Assembly (NCBI GenBank): GCA_038144195.1 | Contig: JAYQNH010000002.1 | Coordinates: 1,302,001 to 1,366,000, forward strand | Reading direction: 5' to 3' | Origin: VMDJ01 sp038144195 | Lineage (GTDB): Bacteria > Pseudomonadota > Gammaproteobacteria > Chromatiales > Chromatiaceae | Length of the DNA: 64,000 nucleotides | Part shown: in pieces, positions 9,979 through 20,283 of the stretch | Layout of the letters: each line of letters begins with the position of its first letter | Position numbering within the stretch: position 1 is the first letter of the stretch | Position numbers and translations under genes: made by a program | Notes under the pieces: model-generated | Seen by the model: only the letters and a program-made list of their open reading frames with translations | Database searches by the model: none | Told to the model about the DNA's origin: nothing

Positions 9979-11279
9979 ATGCAGGTTCATTATCCAGAAG
10001 GGTTTCAGCGCACACGGTGGGTGATTTTTACCGTACTTGGGTTGGCCTATATGTTGGTGTTTTTTCACCGTATGGCGTCTGCTGCTGTATCAAGTAGTTT
10101 GATGGTTGACTTTGGCACCACTGCTGCGGCGTTAGGAACCTTGTCGGCGATGTATCTTTATCCCTATACGGCTATGCAAATCCTGCCGGTCTTGTGGCCG
10201 ATACTTTAGGTCCTCGTGTGAGTGTAAGTTTGGGCGGCATTGTGTCGGGTGTGGGCTCTATTATTTTTGGCCTATCAGATACTTTTGCGTGGGCTTCAAC
10301 AGGACGCTTTTTGGTGGGCTTAGGAGTGTCTGTAATCTTCATCGGCATGATGCGATCAAATGCAGAATGGTTTAGTTCTCGCGAAGATGGGCGGATTAGT
10401 GGTTTAACTATTTTGCTAGGAAACGTTGGTTCTATTCTTGCAGCAGCGCCACTGGTGATGCTGTTGGGCGCTTTTACTTGGCGCGAAGTGTTTATCGGTA
10501 TCGGTTTAGCTGCTCTGTTTCTCTCTTTGATGACTTGGCTGTTTGTTCGAAATTCACCTGTGGAAGCAGGTTACCCATCCGTCAGAGAATTAGAGGGTTT
10601 GGCACCGCGTCAAAAAACTAAGTTAAACGTTAAGCAAGCGCTAAAGACAGTATTGACGAATCGATTGGCGTGGCCGGGCTTTTGGGTCAATTTAGGTGTG
10701 ACGGGAAACATGTTTGCCTTTGTGGGACTTTGGGGTGACCGGTTGTTACATGATGTACATGGCTTGTCACTTGATGAGGGGGCAAACTATTACACTCTCA
10801 GTCTGATTGGATTTGCTGTTGGATGCCTGATCATGGGTTCGGTGTCCGATGCCTATGGAAAGCGAAAGCCTTTCATTATGGGGGCTGCATTTGTATCGTT
10901 ACTTGCATGGCTTGCACTGTTGTATGCGCCTTGGCAGCCTGGATGGTCAGCCTATCTGCTCTATGGTTTTCTCGGTTTTGCAGCGAGTGGGTTTGTGTTG
11001 GGCTATTCCGTCGCTAAAGAAGTCTCTGAGCCAGCACACGCAGGTATGGCCATCGGATTGGTCAATACGGGTCTGTTCTTAGGTGCTGCGTTGATGCAGC
11101 CGTTGTTTGGTTGGGTTCTAGACCAAACTTGGAATGGCGCGATGCAGGGGGAGCTGCGCATTTATCAAGTGAGTGATTATGAGAATGCGTTATTGGTTTC
11201 AGCGGGCCTTGCACTGATGGCCTTTTTGGTTTCGTTCAAAATCAAAGAGACACACTGTAAAAACATCACTCACGATTAA
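9979..11279 (+). CDS. Major facilitator superfamily transporter (frameshifted)
   Basis: Inner-membrane secondary transporter with about 12 predicted helices. The first helix is VIFTVLGLAYMLVFFHR. A GKRKPF basic loop precedes helix 8, and the C-terminus is short and hydrophilic. The frame breaks at CC 10182-10183. One more C converts the tail to MQIPAGLVADTLGPRVSVSLGG, which contains the MFS loop 2-3 motif (G.vaDtlGpR). Corrected length is about 432 aa. No sequence feature fixes the substrate. The stop is directly abutted by the convergent SDR stop. Confidence 0.85.
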
Positions 11280-12124
11280 CGCGCGCCATCTCCTGAGGCT
11301 TTGCGCAAAATACGATCCATGGCTTTTGTGCTGAGTATACGTTTCAACCACCAGAACAGATGTGTGGGGAAGGTCACTCGATAACGTGGTTTGGCATGTT
11401 TAGCTGTGAGCGCATGGAGAACGCTCTTCACGACGGCTTCTGGATCGAGCGTGAAAGGCGCAGCATCGCCTTCTTTCTCAAGGCGCGTCGCCATCGCTTG
11501 ATAGTTCGCTTCATGAGGGCTGCCGATAGGATTGATAAAACGCTCAAAGGCTTTTTTTGCGTTATCGCGGAAGCGGCTGCGGATTGGGCCAGGCTCTACC
11601 AAGCTCACTTGAATGCCCGTGCCATGCAGTTCCAGACGTAAAGTATCGGTAAGGCCTTCGAGTGCAAACTTAGAGCAGTTATAAGCGCCGCGGTAGGGCA
11701 TAGCGACAAAGCCCAACACTGAGCTGTTATGAATGATGCGACCTTCACCTTCACGTCGCATGATTGGGATGAGTTGGCGTGTTAGTTCATGCCAGCCAAG
11801 CAGGTTAGTCCGAAGTTGTGTCTCTAATGCGTCCCAGCTGAGATCCTCTACCGCACCAGGTTGACCATAAGCTCCATTGTTGAAAAGTCCGTAGAGCTTT
11901 CCGTTGGTGAGTTTCAGTGTTTCCGCCACCCCTGCATCAATGCTTTGGCGATCGCTGACATCGATTTGAACTGCATCAAAGCCCGAATCTCGCAGTTGTT
12001 TAACGTCCTCGGGCTTTCGAGCACTTGCAATAACCTGAAAGCCTTGTTGTTGCAGCATCTTCGCTGCGCACAGGCCAATGCCGCTAGAACAGCCAGTGAT
12101 AAGTATAGCGCGAGGTGATGACAT
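11276..12124 (-). CDS. Short-chain dehydrogenase/reductase
   Basis: NAD(P)-dependent oxidoreductase of the classical SDR family. The nucleotide-binding TGCSSGIG lies near residue 12, NNGAYG near 88, the catalytic Ser in HNSSVLG, and the YxxxK pair in YNCSK. ATG 12124 (MSSPRAILITG) is preferred because the Rossmann strand normally begins within ten residues of the start. The C-terminal FPTHLFWWLKRIL segment resembles SDRs annotated as membrane-associated or retinol/3-oxoacyl types. The substrate is unknown. It is divergent from fmdB. Confidence 0.88.
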   Translation of the reverse strand: MSSPRAILITGCSSGIGLCAAKMLQQQGFQVIASARKPEDVKQLRDSGFDAVQIDVSDRQSIDAGVAETLKLTNGKLYGLFNNGAYGQPGAVEDLSWDALETQLRTNLLGWHELTRQLIPIMRREGEGRIIHNSSVLGFVAMPYRGAYNCSKFALEGLTDTLRLELHGTGIQVSLVEPGPIRSRFRDNAKKAFERFINPIGSPHEANYQAMATRLEKEGDAAPFTLDPEAVVKSVLHALTAKHAKPRYRVTFPTHLFWWLKRILSTKAMDRILRKASGDGAR

Positions 12125-12233
12125 GGTGATTTTTCTCACAATTTTGCGGATCCTGTTCGTATCGCCCCTTCATTCAAAAATCTCGCCTGTGCTAAAATCG
12201 CGCGGTTTTTCTACAGATGAACGGGTTTTTGCC

Positions 12234-12440
12234 ATGCCATTTTACGAATATCGCTGCGAGGCGTGTGACCACACCCTTGAGGTGATGCAAAAAATGAGTG
12301 CAGACCCGTTGCAGGAATGTCCTGAGTGTCATGCCTCTGCACTGAAGAAACTGATGTCAGTTACGGGTCTGGTTAAGTCCTCGTCACAGAGTGGCGGTGG
12401 TCATAGTTGCGGCTCTGGCGGTTGTTCGTCCTGCCATTAA
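12234..12440 (+). CDS. FmdB-family zinc-ribbon protein
   Basis: A 68-aa protein of the FmdB/CxxC family, common immediately upstream of aspS in proteobacteria. It starts MPFYEYRCEACDHTLEVMQ and has two CxxC knuckles (CEAC, CPEC), followed by a Gly/Ser/Cys/His-rich tail (SCGSGGCSSCH). Zinc binding is expected from the cysteines. Cellular function is not established. It ends 46 bp before aspS in the same orientation, so co-transcription is likely. Confidence 0.9.
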   Translation: MPFYEYRCEACDHTLEVMQKMSADPLQECPECHASALKKLMSVTGLVKSSSQSGGGHSCGSGGCSSCH

Positions 12441-12486
12441 CACAACAATTTTAAGCGGCCGGATGGCCTGTAATTAGGAAAGCTCC

Positions 12487-14274
12487 ATGCGTACCCACTA
12501 CTGTGGCGAAGTCACCGAAAAGTTCATTGGCGAAACTGTAGAGATCTGCGGTTGGGTTAATCGTCGTCGAGATCACGGCGGTGTCATTTTTATCGACCTG
12601 CGTGATCGCAGCGGTTTGGTTCAGGTGGTTTACGATCCTGATATCGAAGATGTGTTCAAAATGGCAGAGCAGGTGCGCAATGAGTTCGTTCTGAAGATTC
12701 ACCGGTCTTGTACGCGCTCGTCCTGAAGGCACCACTAATGATCAGTTGTCATCAGGTCAGATTGAAATTTTGGGTAAGCAGCTTGAGATTTGAATAAAGC
12801 TGATACGCCGCCATTCCAGATTGATGAGGATGAGGTATCTGAAGATATTCGTCTGCGATATCGCTATGTCGATTTGCGTCGTCCAATCATGCAAGAGCGC
12901 ATGATGTTGCGTTCGAAGGTGTCACGTTTATTGCGTAACTACCTCGACGATAACGGCTTCATGGACATGGAAACTCCAATGCTCACCAAGGCGACCCCAG
13001 AGGGCGCGCGTGACTATTTGGTGCCAAGCCGTGTTCACGCAGGCAAATTCTTTGCGTTGCCACAGTCGCCACAACTGTTTAAGCAGTTGTTGATGATGTC
13101 TGGTTTTGATCGCTACTACCAAGTTGTGCGTTGTTTCCGTGACGAAGATTTGCGTGCTGACCGTCAGCCTGAATTTACACAGCTCGATTTGGAGATGTCG
13201 TTCCTATCTGAAGATCAAATCATGGATCTGATGGAGAACATGATTCGTGGCGTCTTTAAGGATGCGCTGAATGTTGATCTGCCAAATCCATTCCCTCGCA
13301 TGCCATATGACGAAGCGATGCGTCGTTTTGGTTCGGATCGTCCGGATATGCGTACCGATCTTGAGTTGATAGACGTAGCTGATTTGATGGCTGGCGTTGA
13401 GTTCAAAGTCTTTGCTGGTCCTGCAAATGATCCAAATGGTCGTGTTGCCGCATTGCGTTTGCCTGAAGGTGGCAAGTTAAGTCGTAAGGATATCGACGAG
13501 TACACCAAGTTTGTCGGTGTCTATGGTGCGAAGGGACTGGCTTACATCAAAGTCAATGCGATTGCAGATGGTGTAGAAGGTTTGCAGTCTCCAATCCTTA
13601 AGTTCCTGCCAGATGATGTAGCGATGTCGATCATGCAGCGTACCGGTGCGCAAGATGGTGACATCGTGTTCTTCGGCGCAGATAAGACCTCAATTGTGAA
13701 TGAAGCACTTGGCGCTTTACGCGTGAAGTTGGCAGAAGACTTAGGTCTGATGAATGCCGATTGGAAGCCGTTGTGGGTTGTCGACTTCCCAATGTTCGAG
13801 TGGGACGAAGGCTCTAATCGTTGGCATGCATTGCACCATCCGTTTACTGCACCTAAGACTGATCAGATTGATCTGTTGGAAAGTGATCCAGGTAAATGTC
13901 TTTCACGTGCTTATGACATGGTACTTAATGGTACTGAAGTGGGTGGCGGTTCTATTCGTATTCACCAAGAGTCTGTACAAGAGAAAGTTTTCAGTTTGTT
14001 AGGTATTGATAAAGCTGAGCAGAAAGAAAAGTTTGGCTTCTTGCTCGACGCATTGAAATTCGGTTGCCCGCCACATGGTGGTTTGGCGTTTGGTCTTGAT
14101 CGTTTGGTGATGTTGATGGCGGGTGCGCAATCAATTCGCGACGTGATGGCCTTCCCGAAAACACAAAGTGCGAGCTGCTTGTTAACTCAGGCGCCATCTG
14201 AAGTTGAACCATCACAGGTTCGCGAGTTGCACTTGAAGTTACGTTTGCCTCAGTCTGAAAAGACCGAGGGTTAA
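12487..14274 (+). CDS. aspS: Aspartyl-tRNA synthetase (two frameshifts)
   Basis: Charges tRNA-Asp. The N-terminal OB-fold anticodon-binding domain (GWVNRRRDHGG, LRDRSGLVQVV) is followed by the class II catalytic core. Motif 2 is FRDEDLRADRQPEFTQLDLE. Motif 3 is GLAFGLDRLVMLMAG. The bacterial GAD insertion lies between. Break 1 is near C12700; removing it gives KITGLVRARPEGTTNDQ. Break 2 is at TTT 12789-12791; a fourth T gives QLEILNKADTPPF. The corrected length of about 595 aa is typical. An essential gene with two breaks is strong evidence that such breaks are sequence errors. Confidence 0.96.
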
Positions 14275-14281
14275 AAGAGGT

Positions 14282-14308
14282 GCGCCAGAATGATTGGAAT
14301 TCTGGTGC
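14282..14308 (+). terminator. Hairpin between aspS and ruvC
   Basis: A ten-base-pair inverted repeat (GCGCCAGAAT against ATTCTGGTGC, with one G-T pair) starts eight bases after the aspS stop. It is followed only by a weak T stretch (GTTTAT), so it may be an inefficient terminator or an mRNA-stabilising stem. The yebC gene often found here in other gammaproteobacteria is absent. Confidence 0.45.
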
Positions 14309-14333
14309 GTTTATAGAAACTCGGGGCGCTTAA

Positions 14334-14825
14334 GTGGCACGTATCCTTGGCATTGATCCAGGCTCTCGAGTCACCGGTTACGGGATCATCGAGAGTAACG
14401 GTTCGCACAGTCGCCACATTGCTAGCGGCTGTATTCGTACGCAGCAAAAAGCGTTTACCGAGCGCCTTGGCGAGATCTTTCTTGGCTTGCAGCAAATCAT
14501 TGAAGAACATCAGCCGGATCAAGTTGCGATTGAAGAGGTGTTTGTCGATAAAAACGTTTCTTCGGCATTGAAGCTTGGTCAAGCGAGAGGTGCAGCGATT
14601 GCGGCAGCGGTTGTCGCGCAAAAGCCTGTTTTTGAATACACCCCGCGATTAGTAAAAAAGCATTAGTGGGTAAAGGGCAGGCGGAAAAAGAGCAGGTTCA
14701 ACACATGGTCAAGGTGTTACTCTCTCTTCAAGGTAAGTTTGGGCTTGATGAGTCAGACGCGCTCGCGATTGCGCTGTGTCATGCACACAGCTCACACCAC
14801 ACTGTCATCCATCGGGGGGAGATGA
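14334..14825 (+). CDS. ruvC: Holliday junction resolvase RuvC (frameshifted; stop masked)
   Basis: Endonuclease that resolves Holliday junctions together with RuvAB. Starts at GTG 14334 (ARILGIDPGSRVTGYG). Acidic active-site residues are seen in GIDPGS, AIEEVFV and DESDALAIA. The frame breaks at the A6 run 14654-14659; one more A restores RLVKKALVGKGQAEKEQV. At the end, the G6 run 14814-14819 lets the frame read through into ruvA. With five Gs the protein would stop at TGA 14823-14825, overlapping the ruvA start, the usual arrangement. Corrected length is about 163 aa. Confidence 0.93.
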
Positions 14826-15427
14826 TGATTGGTCTGTTACGCGGACGCGTACTGCATAAACAACCACCGTTTTTATTGCTCGATGTGAATGGTGTCGGCT
14901 ACGAGCTTGAAGCACCGATGTCGACTTTCTATGCCTTGCCGTTAGGTGATGAAGAAATCACCTTGTATACCCATCTTACGGTTCGTGAAGATGCTCATAT
15001 CTTGTACGGCTTTTCAGCAGAGTCTGATCGCGCGCTATTTCGTGCCCTGCTAAAGGTGAACGGCGTGGGCGGCAAGATGGCTCTGGGTATTCTCTCGGGA
15101 ATGACGACTGATGAATTTGCGATGACCGTCTCTGCCGGTGATGTAGCCGCAATGACGAAAATCCCGGGTGTGGGTAAGAAAACCGCAGAGCGATTGATTA
15201 TCGAAATGCGTGATCGTATGGATAAGCTTGGTTCAAGCTCTTCATCGCCACTGGTGGGTGGTAAGGCGCTCTCTGGCGGGGCAGCCAACCCATTGGATGA
15301 TGCGATGAGCGCTTTGATAGCCCTCGGCTATAAAGCGGCTGATGTGCAGCGTATGACGAAGGGTCTGGATACAGAAGGTTTGAGTACCGAAGAGATCATT
15401 CGACAGGCGCTACAAAGCACCCGATAA
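14825..15427 (+). CDS. ruvA: Holliday junction branch-migration protein RuvA
   Basis: Binds the four-way junction as a tetramer and loads the RuvB motor. The protein from ATG 14825 begins MIGLLRGRV, the standard family start; ATG 14822 is also possible. It is 200 aa (E. coli 203). Domains: OB-fold at 1-65, tandem helix-hairpin-helix (VNGVGGKMALGIL and IPGVGKKTAERLI) at about 70-135, acidic/Ser linker, and the C-terminal RuvB-binding domain (DDAMSALIALGYKAADV). As read, it is in frame with the ruvC tail; see ruvC for why this is probably not a real fusion. Confidence 0.95.
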   Translation: MIGLLRGRVLHKQPPFLLLDVNGVGYELEAPMSTFYALPLGDEEITLYTHLTVREDAHILYGFSAESDRALFRALLKVNGVGGKMALGILSGMTTDEFAMTVSAGDVAAMTKIPGVGKKTAERLIIEMRDRMDKLGSSSSSPLVGGKALSGGAANPLDDAMSALIALGYKAADVQRMTKGLDTEGLSTEEIIRQALQSTR

Positions 15428-15495
15428 CCTCGCGTTGGAGCGTTAGTTCCGACATAATGCTGAGCATAATAAAAATTCTCTGAAACCCAGATTTC

Positions 15496-16546
15496 ATGAC
15501 CGATACCGATCGTTTAATAGAAGCTAATGCTGGCGCCGAAGATGCGGCGATTGATCGTGCGATCCGTCCGAAAACACTCGATGAATATGTCGGCCAGCCC
15601 GCAGTTCGTGAGCAGATGGAAATCTTTATCCCTGCAGCTCGTGACCGTGGTGAAGCCTTGGATCATGTGCTGATTTTTGGTCCGCCGGGTTTGGGTAAAA
15701 CCACCTTGTCGCACATCATCGCCAATGAGATGGATGTGAATCTAAAGCAGACCTCAGGTCCCGTGTTGGAGAAGGCAGGAGACTTGGCTGCGTTGCTTAC
15801 CAATCTTGAGCCACGTGATGTGCTGTTCATTGATGAGATTCATCGTTTAAGTCCTGTGGTGGAAGAGGTGCTCTATCCAGCGATGGAGGACTATCAACTA
15901 GACATTATGATTGGAGAGGGGCCTGCAGCACGCTCCATTAAAGTCGATTTGCCGCCCTTTACGTTGGTTGGTGCAACTACTCGTGCAGGTCTGCTGACAT
16001 CACCCTTGCGTGATCGTTTCGGCATCGTGCAGCGATTAGAGTTTTACTCAGAGGCCGAGCTCGCCAATATCGTTAAACGTTCTGCGGCTATTCTGGGTGT
16101 TGATATGGATGCTGGGGGTGCTGCGGAAATTGCACGACGTTCACGCGGCACGCCTCGAATTGCTAATCGTCTACTACGTCGTGTGCGTGACTATGCGCAG
16201 GTGAAAACTAACGGTCATGTCGATGTCGAGGTTGCGGATAAAGCGCTCAGCATGTTGAACGTTGATAAACATGGCTTTGATCAGATGGATCGTCGTTTGA
16301 TTGAAGCGATCGTGCATAAATTTGACGGTGGTCCGGTTGGTTTAGATAGCTTAGCCGCGGCCATTGGTGAAGAGCGTGGCACCATTGAGGATGTGGTAGA
16401 GCCTTATTTGATTCAGCAAGGCTTTTTAATGCGCACGCCTCGTGGTCGCGTTGCAACGAAAGCAGCTTATGAGCTCTGTGGTTTGAAAGCCGCCGGCAAA
16501 AGCAAACAATGATCTCGATGATTTGTTCGCTGATCTCGACGAGTAA
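15496..16546 (+). CDS. ruvB: Holliday junction helicase RuvB (probable C-terminal frameshift)
   Basis: Hexameric AAA+ motor for branch migration. Walker A is GPPGLGKTT, Walker B is LFIDEIHRL, sensor 1 is GATTRAG, and the arginine-finger region is RSRGTPRIANR. The winged-helix C-terminal domain ends TPRGRVATKAAYE. The plain frame stops at 16510-16512. One added A in the AAA run at 16504-16506 extends it through NDLDDLFADLDE to TAA 16544-16546. That acidic tail lies just before ybgC and looks like a real C-terminus. This last correction is inference. Confidence 0.95.
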
Positions 16547-16556
16547 GAACTAAACA

Positions 16557-16979
16557 ATGACAACACTGTCTAACTCGCAATTGTTTGAATGGCCGATTCG
16601 GGTCTACTACGAAGATACAGATGCCGGTGGGGTGGTTTTCTATGCCAACTATTTACGCTTTATGGAACGCGCACGTACTGAATGGTTGCGTCATCTTGGC
16701 TTTGAGCAAGACGAGCTAATGCAGGATCCCGGTGTAATGTTTGCCGTGTATCGTACCGAGATAGATTATCGAGCGCCGGCGCGTTTTAACGATGAGCTTT
16801 CGGTAATCACCCGCGTAGACAAGCTATCAGGTGCGAGCATAACGTTCGCGCAACAGATTTTTCGTCGTGGTGAAGATCAACCACTGGTTGAAGGTTTGGT
16901 GCAGGTGGCTTGTGTAACCATTGAGATGAAACCTGCGCGAATTCCTTCGTCAATTAAAGACCTATTAAAAACCGCTTAG
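16557..16979 (+). CDS. ybgC: Tol-Pal-associated acyl-CoA thioesterase YbgC
   Basis: Hot-dog-fold thioesterase that hydrolyses short- or acyl-ACP/CoA esters at the inner membrane and heads most tol-pal operons. The 140-aa protein shows the 4-hydroxybenzoyl-CoA-thioesterase signature YYEDTDAGGVVFYANYL, with the catalytic Asp in EDTDAGG. It starts ten bases after the corrected ruvB stop and is followed ten bases later by tolQ, so it probably belongs to the same transcript. Confidence 0.95.
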   Translation: MTTLSNSQLFEWPIRVYYEDTDAGGVVFYANYLRFMERARTEWLRHLGFEQDELMQDPGVMFAVYRTEIDYRAPARFNDELSVITRVDKLSGASITFAQQIFRRGEDQPLVEGLVQVACVTIEMKPARIPSSIKDLLKTA

Positions 16980-16989
16980 AGATAATTTT

Positions 16990-17677
16990 ATGCCGCACTC
17001 GGATATGTCATTTTTCTCACTGATTCTCAACGCAAGTTTGTTGGTTCAACTTGTGATGTTGAGTTTGTTAGTGGCTTCGGTGTTTTCGTGGACGGCCTAT
17101 TTTTGATCGATACAAAACATTAAAAGAGGCGAAAAAGAAGAATCTGAAATTTGAGTCACGCTTTTGGTCGGGTGGTGATTTAGGTGAGCTGTATCGTCGT
17201 TTGGAAAAAGATCCAACATTGGATGGTCAGTCAGCTATTTTTGTTGCTGGTTTTAAAGAATACGCACGTTTGCGTGAGCATGAAGCTGAGCCGATGGCGA
17301 TTGTTGAAGGTGCGCGTCGTGCCATGCGAGCCTCTATGGGACGTGAGCTGGATAAACTCGAGAATCATTTGTCTTTTTTGGCAACTGTAGGCTCCACTAG
17401 TCCTTATGTGGGTTTGTTCGGTACCGTTTGGGGCATCATGAATGCATTCCAAGCCTTAGGAAATGTTAAACAGGCGACCTTAAATTTAGTTGCTCCTGGT
17501 ATTGCGGAGGCACTGATCGCAACTGCGATGGGTTTGTTTGCCGCGATCCCGGCTGTTGTTGCTTATAACCGTTTTGCCAATTCGGTTGAGCGTTTAGAGA
17601 ATCGTTACGATGACTTTATCGAAGAGTTTTCAAATGTCCTTCAGCGTCAAGCGCACGCCTCTTTACGTAAGTCGTAA
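16990..17677 (+). CDS. tolQ: Tol-Pal proton channel subunit TolQ (frameshifted)
   Basis: Inner-membrane MotA/TolQ/ExbB-type subunit that, with TolR, uses proton-motive force to drive outer-membrane constriction. The N-terminal helix is visible as LVQLVMLSLLVASVFSW. The frame then breaks at 17098-17104; one fewer T gives SWTAIFDRYKTLKEAKKKN. The second and third helices surround TSPYVGLFGTVWGIMNAF, the conserved TolQ signature, and GIAEALIATAMGLFAAIPAVVAYN. Corrected length is about 228 aa, as expected. It is three bases from tolR. Confidence 0.95.
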
Positions 17678-17679
17678 TC

Positions 17680-18099
17680 ATGTCGCGTAAGCATAAGTCT
17701 CGCCGTCCAATGGCTGAAATCAATGTAGTGCCATACATTGATGTCATGTTGGTGTTGCTGATTATTTTCATGATTACTGCTCAATTGCTGACCGAAGGTG
17801 TGAAAGTCGAGTTGCCGCAAGCGGATGCGAACCCAATTGATTCGGATGCTAAGCGACCCATTGTTTTTACGGTTGATGCGAATGGTCAGTATTACGTTAC
17901 TTACGATGACGACAAAAGCACACCATTAACCCCTGATGAAACGGCTTTAAAAGCAGCGGCACTGATTAAATACAACCCTAAAGCGCCTGTTTTGGTGAAA
18001 GGTGATAAAGGCACGATCTACAGTCAGGTGGTGTCATTGATGGTTTTATTACAACAAGCTGGCGTGCCAAGCGTAGGGCTTCTAACAGACCCGAGTTGA
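17680..18099 (+). CDS. tolR: Tol-Pal proton channel subunit TolR
   Basis: ExbD/TolR family protein with one transmembrane helix and a periplasmic domain. After a short basic N-terminus it reads MAEINVVPYIDVMLVLLIIF. The Asp in YIDVMLVLL is the conserved proton-path residue. The periplasmic part ends in VVSLMVLLQQAGVPSVGLLT, the family C-terminus. At 139 aa it is a standard length. It pairs with TolQ just upstream. Confidence 0.95.
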   Translation: MSRKHKSRRPMAEINVVPYIDVMLVLLIIFMITAQLLTEGVKVELPQADANPIDSDAKRPIVFTVDANGQYYVTYDDDKSTPLTPDETALKAAALIKYNPKAPVLVKGDKGTIYSQVVSLMVLLQQAGVPSVGLLTDPS

Positions 18100-18102
18100 C
18101 GC

Positions 18103-18964
18103 ATGTGGGAGTTAATCCAAACTAATCAAAAAGCACTGGGCGCAGCTGTTGGCATTCATCTGTTGCTATTGCTGGTGATGTTTTTTGGTGTGAACTGGAC
18201 TGATGACGCTAAACCTTTACCTGCAACGCCGGTGGTTCAAGCGACGGTTGTTGATCAAGCCGCTCTAGATAAAGAAGTTAAAAAGCTCAAGGCAGCCGAA
18301 GATAAAAACCGTAAAGCAGAAGAGAAGAAACTTGCAGATCTAAAAAAGAAGCGAGAAAAAGAGCAGCTTAGGATTAAAGAGCTAGAAAAGAAACGCAAAC
18401 AAAAAGAAGCCGCGGAGAAAAAACGCAAAGCCGAAGCTAAGCGAAAAGCAGCTGAAAAAAAGAAGCAGGAAGCGGCCAAGAAAAAACGCCTAGCGGAAGA
18501 AAAAAAAAAAAGCTGCTGCCGAGAAAAAGCGTAAAGCTGAAGAGGCAAAGAAAGCTGCGGCTGAGAAAAAACGAAAAGCCGAAGAAGCAGCGCGTAAAAA
18601 AGCAGAAGCTGGAAAGAAAAAGGCTGAGGCTGCAGCACGTCAGCTTGAGTTAGAAGCTCAGTATCAAGCAGAGCAAGACCTTACAGAAAAGCAGTTGATT
18701 ATGGCGGCGATTCAACAGAAGGTTGATCGTAATTGGTTGCGACCACCCGGTACGCCGCAGAACTTATCCTGTGAGGTTAGGGTGCGCTTAGGTGCCAATG
18801 GGTCTGTATTACTGGTGAGTATTATCAAGTCGAGTGGTGATGTTGGTTTCGATCGATCTGTTGAAAGTGCTGTGAGTAAAGCGGATCCATTACCTATGCC
18901 AACCTCACCAAGATTGGTGTCACAATTCCGTGATATCCGTTTTGTCTTTAAGCCGAGTTCTTAG
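18103..18964 (+). CDS. tolA: Tol-Pal energy-transfer protein TolA (frameshifted in poly-A)
   Basis: Spans the periplasm from inner membrane to Pal/TolB. A short cytoplasmic N-terminus precedes one helix (AAVGIHLLLLLVMFFGVNW). A long Lys/Ala/Glu coiled-coil region follows from about residue 50 to 200. The globular C-terminal domain starts near QLIMAAIQQKVDRNW and ends FKPSS. The frame breaks in the A12 run at 18500-18511; eleven As keep the frame open. The repeat-rich A tract makes this spot especially prone to length error. The corrected protein is about 287 aa. Confidence 0.93.
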
Positions 18965-18972
18965 GAAATAGT

Positions 18973-20268
18973 ATGTTGATTAAATGGGTTCAAACGCTAA
19001 GTCTGAGTCTGTTGTTAATGGTGTCTGCACATGCAGATCTGACCATCGAGATAACTCAAGGTTCTGAAGGTGCGTTACCGATTGCGGTTGTGCCTTTTCA
19101 GCAGCCAGTGACCGGTGCGCCAACACAAAATGTGGATCAGATCGTCACCTCTGATTTGGCTCGAAGCGGTCGTTTCCAGCCTTTGCCCGTTGTCGATATG
19201 TTGTCGCGCCCAGTGCAGCCCAATCAGGTTGATTTTCGTGATTGGCGTGCGCTGAATGTTGAAAACCTTGTTATTGGCCAAGTGGATGCAAAAGGCCCTG
19301 GCGCCTTTGATGTGAGTTTTCGTTTATATGATGTGTACCGTGGTGAGCAAATTTTGGGCTACACCTTGCAAACGAGCGCATACGAATTGCGCTCAACCTC
19401 GCACCGCATCGCTGACCTGATTTATGAAACGCTAACGGGTAATAAGGGGGCATTCGATACGCGGATTGCGTATGTCACATCTATTGCCGATAAGAAAGGT
19501 AAGCCAACTATTCATCTGCGCGTTGCGGATGCAGATGGTTACAACCCATCAAGCATTGTGTCGTCCTCTGATCCGATCATGTCGCCATCTTGGTCACCTG
19601 ACGGGCAAAAGATCGCTTATGTCTCTTTTGAGAATGGTCGTTCGTCAATTTATGTGCAAGAAATTTACACCGGTGCCCGCGAGAAGCTGACCTCTTTTAA
19701 AGGTATTAACGGAGCGCCGGTTTGGTCTCCCGATGGTTCAAAGTTAGCTCTGACGCTCTCAAAAGGTGGAAACCCAGATATCTATGTCATGGATCTGCGT
19801 TCTAAAAAACTTCGTGCGCTAACCACGCACTGGGCGATTGATACCGAGCCGGCTTGGTCGCCAGATGGCAAGTACATCGTGTACACCTCTGACCGCGGTG
19901 GTAATCCGCAGATTTACCGTGTCGAGGCAGACGGGGGCAAGGCGTATCGCATGACCTTTGAGGGTAAATACAACGCCAAAGCCTCCTATTCGCCAGATGG
20001 TAAGCAACTGACTTTGGTCACCCGAGTGGGCGAAGACTACCGAATTGGCCTGATGGACCTTAGAACAAGGGATATTCGCCTTCTCAGCACTGGCGATTTG
20101 GACGAATCGCCGAGTTTCGCTCCGAACGGAGACATGATAATTTACGCAACTAGAAATAAGAATCGTGGCGTCTTGGCAGCTGTTTCGACAGATGGCCGAG
20201 TAGAGCAACGACTGGTACTACAGGCTGGCGATGTCCGTGAACCGGCATGGTCTCCGTTCCATCAATAA
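18973..20268 (+). CDS. tolB: Tol-Pal periplasmic beta-propeller TolB
   Basis: Periplasmic partner of Pal and TolA. A signal peptide (SLSLLLMVSAHA) precedes an N-terminal alpha/beta domain (AVVPFQ, SDLARSGRFQPL). A six-bladed propeller follows from about residue 160, with repeated WSPDG motifs: SWSPDGQKIAY, VWSPDGSKLAL, AWSPDGKYIVY and SYSPDGKQLTL. It is 431 aa, the family length. It lies eight bases after tolA and 15 before pal. Confidence 0.97.
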   Translation: MLIKWVQTLSLSLLLMVSAHADLTIEITQGSEGALPIAVVPFQQPVTGAPTQNVDQIVTSDLARSGRFQPLPVVDMLSRPVQPNQVDFRDWRALNVENLVIGQVDAKGPGAFDVSFRLYDVYRGEQILGYTLQTSAYELRSTSHRIADLIYETLTGNKGAFDTRIAYVTSIADKKGKPTIHLRVADADGYNPSSIVSSSDPIMSPSWSPDGQKIAYVSFENGRSSIYVQEIYTGAREKLTSFKGINGAPVWSPDGSKLALTLSKGGNPDIYVMDLRSKKLRALTTHWAIDTEPAWSPDGKYIVYTSDRGGNPQIYRVEADGGKAYRMTFEGKYNAKASYSPDGKQLTLVTRVGEDYRIGLMDLRTRDIRLLSTGDLDESPSFAPNGDMIIYATRNKNRGVLAAVSTDGRVEQRLVLQAGDVREPAWSPFHQ

Positions 20269-20283
20269 CAAAGGAAGATTTCC

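Noticed and set aside
18500..18511. Programmed frameshifting at the A12 run of tolA
   Set aside because: Slippery A runs can be used for recoding, but without the shift tolA loses its essential C-terminal domain, and similar breaks occur throughout the window in unrelated runs. Sequencing error is simpler.
18255..18638. A 127-codon minus-strand frame opposite tolA
   Set aside because: It is the antisense of the Lys/Ala/Glu repeat region, giving Phe/Leu/Ser low complexity; tolA on the plus strand explains it.
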